From UBA967 sp044375555 (lineage in GTDB: Bacteria; Verrucomicrobiota; Verrucomicrobiia; Chthoniobacterales; Terrimicrobiaceae), in NCBI GenBank assembly GCA_044375555.1, contig JBILML010000005.1, positions 1 through 64,000 of the forward strand: a stretch of DNA of 64,000 nt. The letters are read 5' to 3'. The first letter of the stretch is position 1, and every line of letters begins with the position of its first letter. The notes under the pieces were generated by a model, which searched no databases, had not been told where the DNA came from, and worked only from the letters and a program-made list of their open reading frames with translations. Position numbers and translations under genes: made by a program. Positions 32,755-43,591 of the stretch are shown here, piece after piece.

Positions 32755-33563
32755 TCGGAAGCCTCCTTGCCCGATGCAGAGTTGAAGCCTTTCAAGGTCG
32801 CAGTGATTTCCGTGGAGTAGTGGGCGAGTTCGATGCTGTTGATATCTCTTGGGCGCGGAAGCTTGATAATAAACTCCGCGCGAATGCGGCCGGGGTTCGG
32901 CGAGAAAAGAAGAACTCTGTCTCCGAGGCAGGCCGCCTCTCGGACATTGTGAGTGACGAAGATGATAGTTTTCCGGCGCGCCTCCCAGATGCGCTGAATG
33001 TCACCGTAGAGTTGTTCGCGGGTGAGCGCGTCGAGTGCGGCGAAGGGTTCATCCATCAGCAACACGCGAGGATTGGGAGCCAGGGCGCGGGCGAGAGCCA
33101 CGCGCTGTTTCATTCCCCCCGAGAGTTCGTGGATATTGGCGCGCTCAAATTTGTTCAACCCCACGAGATGAAGGTAGTATCGCGCAACTTCATTGCGCTC
33201 CTTGCGGTTCAGGCCCGGCTTGAGGCGGAGGCCGAAGAGAACATTCCCGATCACATCCAGCCATGGGAAAAGAGCGTGCTCTTGGAACATCACCATGCGG
33301 TCGCGCCCTGGACCACGAATCGATTCTCCGGCAGCAAGGGCGCGTCCGGAAGTGGGCTCGTCGAGGCCGGCGATGATATTCAGGAGCGTGGATTTTCCAC
33401 AACCGCTGGGGCCGACCAAACAGAGGAATTCCCCCTCGCCGACTTTGAGGCTGACATTATCGAGGGCCACGACGGTGCCGCGCTGAGTGGTGTAGGATTT
33501 GGTGACGCCTTGAATCTCAATGCGCTCGGGTTGGGCGTTGGCGAGTTCGGCTTCGAGGCTCAT
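32751..33563 (-). CDS. ABC transporter ATP-binding protein (SsuB/TauB-like)
   Basis: A 270-residue ATPase subunit. It shows the Walker A GPSGCGKST, Q loop MVMFQEHALFPW, signature HELSGGMKQRVALARAL, Walker B RVLLMDEPFAALD and H loop IIFVTHNVREA. The family is that of nitrate/sulfonate/taurine importers. The start MSLEAELANAQ overlaps the stop of the binding-protein gene by four bases (ATGA); the longer open frame upstream is the binding-protein gene read in another frame. Confidence 0.93.
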   Translation of the reverse strand: MSLEAELANAQPERIEIQGVTKSYTTQRGTVVALDNVSLKVGEGEFLCLVGPSGCGKSTLLNIIAGLDEPTSGRALAAGESIRGPGRDRMVMFQEHALFPWLDVIGNVLFGLRLKPGLNRKERNEVARYYLHLVGLNKFERANIHELSGGMKQRVALARALAPNPRVLLMDEPFAALDALTREQLYGDIQRIWEARRKTIIFVTHNVREAACLGDRVLLFSPNPGRIRAEFIIKLPRPRDINSIELAHYSTEITATLKGFNSASGKEASE

Positions 33564-34591
33564 GGCTTCCAAATCAAGTTTTTCAAATTCACTTCGGCCC
33601 GCAGGAAACCAACCTTTTTCGCCTTTTCCAGAAATTTCTCGAACGGCTCCACGGAAATCGAGGTGTCGGGATGGAGCCGCTTCCATGCCTCATCGACCAG
33701 GGATTGAGGAATCTCCCTCCGGGTGATGGCGCTGAGTTCGTTGCGAATGCGTCGTCGGGCCTCCTCGGGATTGGCGATCATCCAAGCGGTGAGTTCCTCA
33801 TTGGCGGTCGCGAACCTCCTTGCGACTTCTGGATTTTCCGCCAGAAATCCCGAGCGGGCCGCAAGCACGGTGGTGACGGCGTTTGGGTCGCAATGAAAAA
33901 TCCGGCCACCAGCTTCATTCACAAGGCGGGTAACCCACGGCTCGACCGTCCAAGCACCATCGAGTTTTCCCTGAGTGAAGAGTTGGAGCATGTCGGGGTT
34001 TGCAGTCGGGATGACTCGGGCGGCTCCGCCCACTAGGGTCACTTTCATCCCATGCTCGAGCAGCCAGAAGCGGCACTCCACATCCTGGGTATTTCCCAGT
34101 TGGGGCGTGGCAATGGTTTTCCCCCGAAGGTCCTCGGTGGTCAAAATCCCCTCGCCGCGGACGACCAAAGCCTCGCCGCCTCGCATCGCGCCAGAGAGCA
34201 CATGGACTTCCTTGCCGTTCGCGCGGACATGGGCGTTGACCACCGGGCTCGGGCCGACATAGCTGAGGTCGATGGCTTTGGTGAAAAACGCCTCCATCGC
34301 GGAAGGGCCGGCATTGTAGATATTCCACTCGATTTTCGCAGGCGTCCCCAGCCGGCTCTCGAACCAACCATTCCCTTCGCGGCTCATATTTGAAGCCACG
34401 AGAGCCTGGGCATGGGTGATGTTCGGGAAAAAACCAACACGCACGGTATGCACCGGCTCGCCCTCCGCACGGAGCGGAAGAATCAGCGCGAAAAAACCGC
34501 AAACCAGTGCGCTAAGTAACGCCGCCCGTAAGCCCGGAAGATCACATCCCCGAGCCGTCGAATCCACCCTCTGTGATTTCAAATCAAGCAT
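33560..34591 (-). CDS. ABC transporter substrate-binding protein (SsuA/TauA/NMT1-like)
   Basis: A 343-residue periplasmic binding protein. A hydrophobic export segment (LRAALLSALVCGFFALILPLRA) is followed by VHTVRVGFFPNITHAQALVA, AKIEWNIYNAGPSAMEAFF and IDLSYVGPSPVVNAHVR, which match the type 2 binding proteins of sulfonate, taurine, nitrate or related importers. The charged stretch before the hydrophobic core is unusually long (about 24 residues); the start at 34591 is one of two ATGs and uncertain. It is first in the importer operon. Confidence 0.87.
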   Translation of the reverse strand: MLDLKSQRVDSTARGCDLPGLRAALLSALVCGFFALILPLRAEGEPVHTVRVGFFPNITHAQALVASNMSREGNGWFESRLGTPAKIEWNIYNAGPSAMEAFFTKAIDLSYVGPSPVVNAHVRANGKEVHVLSGAMRGGEALVVRGEGILTTEDLRGKTIATPQLGNTQDVECRFWLLEHGMKVTLVGGAARVIPTANPDMLQLFTQGKLDGAWTVEPWVTRLVNEAGGRIFHCDPNAVTTVLAARSGFLAENPEVARRFATANEELTAWMIANPEEARRRIRNELSAITRREIPQSLVDEAWKRLHPDTSISVEPFEKFLEKAKKVGFLRAEVNLKNLIWKP

Positions 34592-34691
34592 TCGCGGGCG
34601 AAAGAGTGGCTGGCTTCGCGAAACAGTCAACCACCGAGAAAGCGCCGGATTGGATTACGAAAGTCTTTCACTATGAATCCAGCCGCTTGCT

Positions 34692-34728
34692 CCAAAAAGC
34701 CCGCCTCCTGCAAAAGATTGGAAGGCGG
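34692..34728 (-). terminator. Terminator of the hisS-aspS operon
   Basis: On the minus strand CCGCCTTCC and GGAGGCGG pair (one bulge) around an 11-base loop, then GCTTTTTGG follows. It lies about 15 bases after the aspS stop codon. The T tract is short. Confidence 0.6.
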
Positions 34729-34742
34729 AACAAAAGCCAAAC

Positions 34743-36518
<1,776 letters not shown>

Positions 36519-36522
36519 GGCG

Positions 36523-36557
36523 GTAAGTTTTAAGAATGAAGTTTGTAAGTTTTAAGA
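36523..36557. repeat. Short direct duplication at hisS-aspS junction
   Basis: GTAAGTTTTAAGA occurs at 36523-36535 and again at 36545-36557, an offset of 22 bases. It spans the hisS stop codon and the spacer before it, and looks like a small local tandem duplication. Confidence 0.6.
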
Positions 36558-37786
36558 GTCGGGGCGAGCGCGGCGTGGTCGAGGGTTTGCTCGGCGCGGG
36601 TGGCGAGGTGCTTGAGTTTGATTTGCGGCCATTCCTGGCCGATCACGACCGCATGGATGGCGCCGAGGTTTTCGGCTTCTTGGAATTGCTTGCCGACTTT
36701 CGCTGACTTGAGCGGGAAGTCGGTGGAGAGGCCAAGCTCGCGGCATGTTTGGACGATCTGCAGGGCTTCCGCGCGGCGGGATTCGTCGGCGATGACGACA
36801 AACACATCGCTTGTTAGCGCGAGGGCGGCTTGGAGTTTTTCGGCAGCGGCGGGGGTTTCGTCGATGAGGTGGCCGAGGACGACATCGCCCATGCCGAAGC
36901 CGATGGCAGGCAGGTCGGCGGCTCCGTCGCTGAGGCCTTTTACCAAACCGTCGTAGCGTCCCCCGCCGGCGAGGGCGCGGAGGTTTTTCGAGCGGTCGAA
37001 AATCTCGAAGACCACTCCGGTGTAGTAGGCGAGGCCGCGCACGATCGAGAGGTCGGGTTGGACAAATCCGGAAAGCCCACGCGCGGCGAGGGCCTCGAGA
37101 ACGGGTGCAAACGCCTCGGGGCTTCCGGCGGCGATGAAGGCTTTGAGATCGGCAACAATCAGGCCGGTCGGTGCGAGCTTGGCGTTGAGTTTTTCCTCGG
37201 GTTCCCGCTCGAGCTTGTCCGCGCAGGCGAGGGCGGTGCGGCAGGCGGCTTCGTCGCATCCCCGAGATTGCAGGAAATCCATCCAAGCCTTGCGGTCGCT
37301 GAGGCGCACGACGAAATGCTCGGCGGTGAAGCCGAAGGCTCTCATCAAGTCGATCCCCAGCGCGAGAATCTCGGCGTCGGCCTGCGGTGAAGACTCACCG
37401 AGGATGTCGGCGTTGAACTGCAAAAACTCCCGCAGGCGGCCCTTCTGTTGGCGCTCGTGACGGAAGAAATTCGAGACGCAAAACCACTTCATCGGTTTGC
37501 GGTAGTGCTTCTCGCGGGCTGCGACCATGCGGGCGAGGGTGGGGGTCATTTCGGGGCGCAGCGCCACCTCGCGACCACCGCGGTCGGTGAAGGAATAAAG
37601 CTGCTCGAGAATCTCCGCGCCGGCCTCGTTTTTCTTTCGATAGAGATCGGTGCTTTCGAGGGCTGGCCCATCGAATTCCACAAAGCCGTATCGGCGCGAA
37701 ACCTCCCGCCAGGTGGCAACCACATGATTCCGCCTTGCGCAGTCCTCTGGAAAAAAATCCCGAAACCCGGGCAAGCCCTGAATCAT
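36530..37786 (-). CDS. hisS: Histidyl-tRNA synthetase
   Basis: Class II synthetase, 418 residues. It starts GLPGFRDFFPEDCARR and shows LRPEMTPTLARMV (motif 1/2 region), FCVSNFFRHERQQKGRLREFLQFNADILG (motif 2), the histidine motifs LSIVRGLAYYTGVVFEIFD and LAGGGRYDGLV, and an anticodon-binding C-terminal domain. It is the upstream partner of aspS. The last codons and the spacer contain a 22-base direct duplication (TCTTAAAACTTAC twice on the minus strand). Confidence 0.96.
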   Translation of the reverse strand: MIQGLPGFRDFFPEDCARRNHVVATWREVSRRYGFVEFDGPALESTDLYRKKNEAGAEILEQLYSFTDRGGREVALRPEMTPTLARMVAAREKHYRKPMKWFCVSNFFRHERQQKGRLREFLQFNADILGESSPQADAEILALGIDLMRAFGFTAEHFVVRLSDRKAWMDFLQSRGCDEAACRTALACADKLEREPEEKLNAKLAPTGLIVADLKAFIAAGSPEAFAPVLEALAARGLSGFVQPDLSIVRGLAYYTGVVFEIFDRSKNLRALAGGGRYDGLVKGLSDGAADLPAIGFGMGDVVLGHLIDETPAAAEKLQAALALTSDVFVVIADESRRAEALQIVQTCRELGLSTDFPLKSAKVGKQFQEAENLGAIHAVVIGQEWPQIKLKHLATRAEQTLDHAALAPTLKTYKLHS

Positions 37787-37881
37787 TGAGTGAGCCTCCG
37801 CGAGAGCTCGTTTTTTCTACCAAAAATCATCGCGGGAGAATGCGTGGTTCCAGCCGTCCTGCCCAAGCTAAAATTCGCGTG

Positions 37882-39045
37882 TCAGCGAGGTTGGTGCCCG
37901 AGGGCGTAGGCGAGGTGCGGGGTGTAGAGCTTGGGCTCGAGCAGGAAGCTGTCGTGGCCTTTTTCGGAATGCACGGTGAGCCGGAGGTGAGGCACATCGG
38001 CTTTTTTCAGCTCGGCGCAAATTTCCGATTGGTAGTCGGGGTAGAAGCAGCAATCACTATCGATCGAGAAGACGAGGTATTGCTGGTCGCGGCAGCGGGA
38101 GAAAAGTGGATGCGCGCCCGAGGATTTGGCGTCCTTGAAGAGGTCGAACTGCTGCCAAGCGTCGATGATTCGCAGGTAGCTATTGGCATCGAAGCGGCGG
38201 ACGAATTTTTGTCCCTGATAAAGCATGTAACTCTCGAGGACGCTGGAGATGCGATACCAGGGGATGTCTGTCTCGGGTTGGACGATCGCGACCTTCGCAC
38301 GCTCCTCGATCGCATCTGCGTAGAAGAAGGTCTTGTGGCTAATCATGCGGGCGAGCGCGAGGCCGTGGACCGGGCCGGTGGTGCCGTAGTAGTCGCCGCT
38401 GCCGAACGCAGGATCGCGCGTGATGGCGATGATCTGCTCGAGGTTGTGCATCTGCTGGAGGCCGTGGGAGCGGAGGCCGGTGGCGATCGGAATCGCATTC
38501 GTGACGCGCTCGGGGAAGTGGAACGCGAAGTCGAGCGCGCACATGCCGCCGAGTGAGGCTCCGACGACGGCGTGGAGTTTTTCGATACCGTGCGTCTCGA
38601 AGATGGGGAGTTGCGAGCGGACGATGTCGTGGACCGTGACGCGCGGGAAGCTGGAGCCATAGGGCTTGCCGGTGGCGGGGTTGGTCGAGGCGGGGCCGGT
38701 GGAGCCATAGCAACTGCCGAGGTAGTTCGCGCAGATGATGAAAAACTTGTCGGTGTCGAGCGCGCGGCCGTTGCCGATGAAGCTGTCCCACCAACCGGTG
38801 TGCATTTCCTCGGTCCAGCGGTCATCGGTGCCGGGCACGGATTTGTTGGTGCCGGCGGCGTGCTGGGCACCGCTCAGGGCGTGAAAAAGCAGGATCGCGT
38901 TGCTGCGGTCGGCATTGAGTTTGCCATAGGTCTCGTAGGCGATCGTGACCGATGGCAACACGCCGCCGTCCGCGGTGACGAAGGGCTCGCCAGCGCTGCC
39001 AAAAGTTAAAAATTTCGTTTCGACTGTTCCGACGCCTTGGGACAT
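37882..39045 (-). CDS. metX: Homoserine O-acetyltransferase
   Basis: MetX acylates homoserine, the committing step of methionine synthesis by direct sulfhydrylation. The 387-residue alpha/beta hydrolase has LFHALSGAQHAAG, ICANYLGSCYGSTGP, the nucleophile serine in VVGASLGGMCALD, the aspartate in FSIDSDCCFYP and the histidine in VHSEKGHDSFLLEP. The acyl donor (acetyl or succinyl) cannot be fixed by eye. A metY remnant ends 9 bases upstream. No ribosome-binding site is obvious before the ATG, so translation may depend on coupling to that upstream frame. Confidence 0.95.
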   Translation of the reverse strand: MSQGVGTVETKFLTFGSAGEPFVTADGGVLPSVTIAYETYGKLNADRSNAILLFHALSGAQHAAGTNKSVPGTDDRWTEEMHTGWWDSFIGNGRALDTDKFFIICANYLGSCYGSTGPASTNPATGKPYGSSFPRVTVHDIVRSQLPIFETHGIEKLHAVVGASLGGMCALDFAFHFPERVTNAIPIATGLRSHGLQQMHNLEQIIAITRDPAFGSGDYYGTTGPVHGLALARMISHKTFFYADAIEERAKVAIVQPETDIPWYRISSVLESYMLYQGQKFVRRFDANSYLRIIDAWQQFDLFKDAKSSGAHPLFSRCRDQQYLVFSIDSDCCFYPDYQSEICAELKKADVPHLRLTVHSEKGHDSFLLEPKLYTPHLAYALGHQPR

Positions 39046-39054
39046 TTGAAAAAA

Positions 39055-39135
39055 TTATTGAGCCGCCGTGGCGCGGGAGAGTGTGAGGGGATCGGGAGCG
39101 GTGCCGCCATGGAGGCGGATGGTTTCGAGTTTCAT
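39055..39135 (-). pseudogene. metY: Remnant of metY (O-acetylhomoserine sulfhydrylase), first 26 codons
   Basis: A 26-codon frame reading MKLETIRLHGGTAPDPLTLS then RATAAQ and a stop. The first 21 residues match the conserved N terminus of MetY proteins (MKxETxxxHxGxxPDPxTxSRA). The remaining 400 or so codons are missing. metY and metX are often adjacent in this order, so this is most likely what remains after an internal deletion. It may persist as a short leader frame for metX. Confidence 0.65.
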
Positions 39136-39247
39136 AACAAACTGGGAAAGGCCTAGAGCCTAGAAAAGGGAAGTGTCCCGCGCAAGCATCGTGCGAACTT
39201 CCATAAGTCTTCTTGAATCGTTAGTGGGTGAATAGGCATTTTGTGGC

Positions 39248-41275
39248 ATGGGGAAAGCAACCAAGTTTCGAAATTGTCCTGTAGTCGGTCGTGAAATCGC
39301 GGCTGTGGAATGCGGCCGGAACCGGGGAGTTGTTTACAATTGTCCGGCGGATTGCCCCTACTGCCCTTGGACGTTGGAAAACTATGACGATTTTTTGGAG
39401 ATCGAGCAGGACGTCGATCGGGAGACCAATGTATTTTACAGGAGCGTCGCCGGTTCCCGTGACAATATCCGAAATGCCATCGACAGAATCATGGATGGTG
39501 ACGGGGATGAAGATGAGAAGTTCATAGAACTTAACTCGTTGTTCTATCGCGAATATCTGATCCGTGATTTCGGGTCCGGGAAAAAACTTTTCGACTTGTG
39601 GCACGAGTCGGGTTGGGAGGGATTGAGCCGCGACGAGCCATTCATCGCCTCGCACAAGATTTCGACTCGGGTATCGCTGCTCGAGGTTCGGCGGGTGGTC
39701 GATGGACAGACCGTCGAGTGCGTGGATCTTTTGTCGGAGAAGCTTGAGCTGATGATCTGTTGCGACCGGAGTCTTGCCCGGAAGGCGGCGCCGTTTGACA
39801 CTGTTTTGGCATGGACCTGCCGATATCCGTTTTTTCATCGCGTGCATGGAGTCGCCCGGCCGTTGCCGAACTCGGTGGAATCTTCATGCGACAGGGTTTT
39901 GAAAGCGGTCGAAAAGTTGGGCGGACCATCCAAGCCAGGCCCTGAGTGGAACGATTGGCTCGCGATTCATTTGAACGAGGTGGCGGACGAGATTTGTCGC
40001 GAAGAAAAAAAACGGATGCTGTCGGCGGCGCGGAACTCGGACTTCAAGGAGTGCGTTGCGGTTTACCGGTGGAGGGCTGGTTTTTCCAAGTTGGATTTGG
40101 AGGGGCGTCGGGATTTTGTGTGGCTGCCGGAGGACGCGAACACACGGGCCAAGTCGGGAGCGCATGAAAACCATGTCTGGTTGAGGACCGGAGAGTCGGC
40201 CAAATGGGAGGAAAAATTACCCAAAGCCTATCGTTCAATTCCCGGCGTGCCTGGAGAGCCGGTCTGGGGACACCTGCATGTTTATCCCGACCGGGTGGAG
40301 GTGCTGGCCGTTTCCGAGACACTTTTTCGTCCAATGCGGGAAATGACCGAGGAGTTTTTCGGACGGGCTCTGGTTTTCGAAAAGGAATTCGTGGCCGATT
40401 TGGCCAAGCAGAAATTTTCGGGCGGGGAGAGCGGACAGCATGAAGGGGTTATTCTTGCCTCGAACTTTTTCCGTGAAAAACCGGATGTGAAAGAGGTTTT
40501 AAAACAAACCCTCAACGCCAAGCTGCGCCATACCTTGGGCGAACAGATTCCTGCTCTCGGAGGAATCACTCCCCGCGAGGCAGCTCAGAGTCCGGAGACG
40601 CGCCCGATTTTGATCGATTGGATGAAAGCTTACCTGTCCTCGATCGAGAGCTTGGGAAAACAGAATGGCGTGGTTTTGGATATCGACTGGGCTCTGGACG
40701 AATTGGGACTCGGGGAGTTGAAAGTTCCGCGCATCTGGCGCGGGATCACGGAGAGAGAGGGAGGATGGTGGCGCGAAGTCGAGGCCGATGAAATCGAGGA
40801 GGTTTTATTTGGAGATAGGAGTCTGGAAAGGCCCGACTTGGCGGTTTTTCCGGAGGTTGAGGAGTATTTCGAGTCGATAGACAAAAAACGTCTGAAAAAG
40901 CCGGAACTCGAGATGTTGTTCTATTACGGGGACTTCGCTGTCGGGGTTTTGGTGCCCGCCGGCATCGAGCCCAAGGCGATTTCGCATGACGACATTCGTG
41001 GGGAGTTCATGGCTTTGCTTGATGAAATCAGCAATCACGCCCAGCAGTGTATTTCCGATGATTCGGGGATGGATGATGTCGATTCGGCGGTTTCCTTGTT
41101 GGAGGGAATTCTGAAGCGATCCTGCCAGCCGAAATTGCTGATGAGCTTGGCGGCCATGCTCGCCGCTTATGCAGAATCGGACACCATGAAAGGAAAAATC
41201 CGAACGGAAGCCCGTTTTCCGATTCTTCTCCAACTGGAGGCCTTGATGCGGTGTATCCGGCGGGTCGGGGTCTGA
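39248..41275 (+). CDS. Uncharacterised protein with N-terminal cysteine cluster
   Basis: A 675-residue protein that I cannot assign to a named family. The first 41 residues contain five cysteines in the pattern C-x11-C-x9-C-x3-C-x2-C (NCPVVGREIAAVECG and NCPADCPYCPW), likely a metal site. Near residue 435 the segment LGGITPREAAQSPETRPILI resembles the GGxTPxEAxxxPxxR motif of Xre/MbcA/ParS-type antitoxin C-terminal domains. There is no signal peptide or membrane helix. The gene stands alone between minus-strand operons, and its codons are richer in TTT, TTG and GAT than its neighbours, hinting at a different history. Confidence 0.75.
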   Translation: MGKATKFRNCPVVGREIAAVECGRNRGVVYNCPADCPYCPWTLENYDDFLEIEQDVDRETNVFYRSVAGSRDNIRNAIDRIMDGDGDEDEKFIELNSLFYREYLIRDFGSGKKLFDLWHESGWEGLSRDEPFIASHKISTRVSLLEVRRVVDGQTVECVDLLSEKLELMICCDRSLARKAAPFDTVLAWTCRYPFFHRVHGVARPLPNSVESSCDRVLKAVEKLGGPSKPGPEWNDWLAIHLNEVADEICREEKKRMLSAARNSDFKECVAVYRWRAGFSKLDLEGRRDFVWLPEDANTRAKSGAHENHVWLRTGESAKWEEKLPKAYRSIPGVPGEPVWGHLHVYPDRVEVLAVSETLFRPMREMTEEFFGRALVFEKEFVADLAKQKFSGGESGQHEGVILASNFFREKPDVKEVLKQTLNAKLRHTLGEQIPALGGITPREAAQSPETRPILIDWMKAYLSSIESLGKQNGVVLDIDWALDELGLGELKVPRIWRGITEREGGWWREVEADEIEEVLFGDRSLERPDLAVFPEVEEYFESIDKKRLKKPELEMLFYYGDFAVGVLVPAGIEPKAISHDDIRGEFMALLDEISNHAQQCISDDSGMDDVDSAVSLLEGILKRSCQPKLLMSLAAMLAAYAESDTMKGKIRTEARFPILLQLEALMRCIRRVGV

Positions 41276-41348
41276 ACCGGATCCGGCTCGAAAACATTCC
41301 GCCCTCAGCCAGCAACTCCTCGCTGCCATGACGAGGCTGGCTCGGCAA

Positions 41349-41387
41349 AACAAAAACGCCGGGCCCTGTTTCCAAGGTCCGGCGTTT
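41349..41387 (-). terminator. Terminator of fusA
   Basis: On the minus strand AAACGCCGG and CCGGCGTTT pair around a loop of about 16 bases that can extend the stem partly, followed by TTGTTTTG. It is 18 bases after the fusA stop. Confidence 0.75.
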
Positions 41388-41404
41388 GTTGAGTGAGACT
41401 TTGG

Positions 41405-43561
41405 TTAGGCCTTCTGCTCGAGGATGGCGGCCTTGACCTGAGCGGGGACTTCTTCGAAGTGCGAGGGCTCCATCGAGTAGGAAGAGCGGCCTTTCGAGAG
41501 CGAGCGGATCGCGGTGGCGTAGCCGAACATTTCCGCGAGCGGAACTTCGGCGTTGATGGTGCAAAGGTTGCCTTTGGTTTCCATGCCTTGAATGCGGGCG
41601 CGGCGGCGGTTGAGGTCACCCATGATGTCGCCTTGGAACTCGTCTGGAGTCACATTTTCCACCTTCATGATTGGCTCCAAGAGGATCGGCTTGGCTTTTT
41701 TCATACCGTCCTTGAGTGCGAAAATGGCGGCCATTTTGAAGGCCATTTCGTTCGAGTCCACATCGTGGTAGGAGCCATCGGTAATGTCCACATGGACATC
41801 GATGACGGGGTATCCCGCGACGACGCCGTTGAGGATGGCCTCTTTGAAACCTTTTTCGACAGCGGGGATGAATTCCTTGGGAATGGTTCCGCCGACGACT
41901 TTGTTTTCGATCGTGAGGCCTTTGCCGCGTTCGTTGGGACGGACTTTGCAAACGACATGGCCGTATTGACCACGACCGCCGGATTGCTTGACGAGTTTTC
42001 CTTCGCCTTCGGCTGGATTGAGGATGGTTTCCTTGTAAGCGATTTGGGGTTTGCCGGAGTTGGCCTCGACCTTGAACTCGCGCATCATGCGATCGCGGAT
42101 GATCTCGAGATGGAGCTCGCCCATGCCGGCGATGATGGTCTGACCAGTTTCCTCGTTGGTGAAGACGCGGAAGGTCGGATCTTCTTCAGCAAGGCGCTGG
42201 AGCGCATTGCCCATCTTTTCTTGGTCGATCTTGGTCTTTGGTTCGACAGCCATCGAGATGACGGGGTCGGGGAAGGATGGTGGCTCGAGGAGGATGGTGT
42301 GATCCTCGTCGCAGAGCGTGTCACCGGTCGTGATATTTTTGATACCGACGATGGCGGCGATGTCGCCCGAGTAGCAGGTATCGATATCCTCGCGCTTGTC
42401 GGCTTGGATTTGGATGAGGCGGCTGATGCGTTCGCGCTTGTTGGTGCGGGGATTGTAAACGGTATCGCCTTTGGAGAGCTTGCCGGAGTAAACGCGGAAG
42501 AAAACGAGTTTGCCGACAAAGGGATCGCTCCAGAGCTTGAAGGCGAGGGAGCAGAATTTCCCATTGTCATTCGAAACGACTTCGATGGGCTCGGCGGTGT
42601 CGGGGTTTTGTCCTTTCGCAGGCGCGATGTCGAGCGGGCCGGGGAGGTAGTCGATGACGGCATCGACGAGGTATTGGACGCCTTTGTTTTTGAAGGCGGA
42701 TCCGCCGGCGACTGGCACGAAGCGGTTGGCGATGGTCTGGCGACGGATGGCGGCCTTGAGTTGCTCGATGGAGATGGGTTTTTCCTCCAGGTAGAGCATG
42801 CCGATTTCCTCATCGAGGTCGCACATTTGGGAAATGAGGTCGTCGTAGGCGGCTTGGGCCGTGTCCTTCATTTCCTCGGGAATCTCTTCGATGGTGTAGG
42901 TGGAGCCCATCGCGTCGTTGTCATGATAGATGACGGCCTTTTGGTTGATGACATCGATCTGGCCCTTGAGGTAGTCCTCGCGGCCGAGTGGGATGAGGAT
43001 TGGCCAAGCATTGGCGCCGAGTTTTTGGCGCATGGAGTTGACGGCATTGTTGAAATCCGCGCCGGTGCGATCCATTTTATTAACGAACGCGATGCGGGGA
43101 ACCCCGTATTTGGTGGCTTGGCGCCAGACGGTTTCGGATTGGGGCTGGACGCCGGCGACGCCGCAGAACACGGCGATCGCACCATCAAGAACGCGCAGGG
43201 AGCGCTCGACCTCGGCCGTAAAGTCCACGTGGCCTGGAGTGTCGATGATGTTCACTCGCATTTTGATTCCCGAGTAGGCTTTGTAGATGCCTTCCTCCGG
43301 GCGTTGCATCCACGAGCAAGTGGTGGCGGCGGAGGTGATCGTGATGCCGCGCTCGCGTTCTTGCTCCATCCAGTCGGTGACGGTCGTGCCCTCGTGCACC
43401 TCACCGATCTTGTGGATCATGCCGGTGTAGAAAAGGATTCGCTCGGTGAGAGTGGTTTTGCCGGCATCGATGTGCGCGGCGATGCCGATGTTGCGTGTGC
43501 GCTCGAGAGGGAAAGCGCGGTTGGGGGAGTTCGGGTTCGAGGTGTCGGTCGTGGCTGCCAT
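41405..43561 (-). CDS. fusA: Translation elongation factor G
   Basis: EF-G is the GTPase that drives translocation on the ribosome. The 718-residue protein has the G1 motif AAHIDAGKTT (about 28-37), EQERERGITI (switch region), DTPGHVDF, VNKMDRTGADF and the later domain II-V sequence including GMGELHLEIIRDRM and YGYATAIRSLSKGR-like segments near the end. The start MAATTDT is chosen since the family begins close to it; 12 more codons are open upstream. It follows rpsG after a terminator-like hairpin. No tuf gene follows. Confidence 0.97.
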   Translation of the reverse strand: MAATTDTSNPNSPNRAFPLERTRNIGIAAHIDAGKTTLTERILFYTGMIHKIGEVHEGTTVTDWMEQERERGITITSAATTCSWMQRPEEGIYKAYSGIKMRVNIIDTPGHVDFTAEVERSLRVLDGAIAVFCGVAGVQPQSETVWRQATKYGVPRIAFVNKMDRTGADFNNAVNSMRQKLGANAWPILIPLGREDYLKGQIDVINQKAVIYHDNDAMGSTYTIEEIPEEMKDTAQAAYDDLISQMCDLDEEIGMLYLEEKPISIEQLKAAIRRQTIANRFVPVAGGSAFKNKGVQYLVDAVIDYLPGPLDIAPAKGQNPDTAEPIEVVSNDNGKFCSLAFKLWSDPFVGKLVFFRVYSGKLSKGDTVYNPRTNKRERISRLIQIQADKREDIDTCYSGDIAAIVGIKNITTGDTLCDEDHTILLEPPSFPDPVISMAVEPKTKIDQEKMGNALQRLAEEDPTFRVFTNEETGQTIIAGMGELHLEIIRDRMMREFKVEANSGKPQIAYKETILNPAEGEGKLVKQSGGRGQYGHVVCKVRPNERGKGLTIENKVVGGTIPKEFIPAVEKGFKEAILNGVVAGYPVIDVHVDITDGSYHDVDSNEMAFKMAAIFALKDGMKKAKPILLEPIMKVENVTPDEFQGDIMGDLNRRRARIQGMETKGNLCTINAEVPLAEMFGYATAIRSLSKGRSSYSMEPSHFEEVPAQVKAAILEQKA

Positions 43562-43591
43562 GGTGTGTTTTTTTAGTTTGGAAAGGGGTTT

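Noticed and set aside
37787..37881. Terminator after metX
   Set aside because: The region has AT stretches but no stem followed by a T run in the minus direction.
41393..43576. Long plus-strand frame (727 codons) antisense to fusA
   Set aside because: Same effect of codon composition; EF-G on the other strand is certain.
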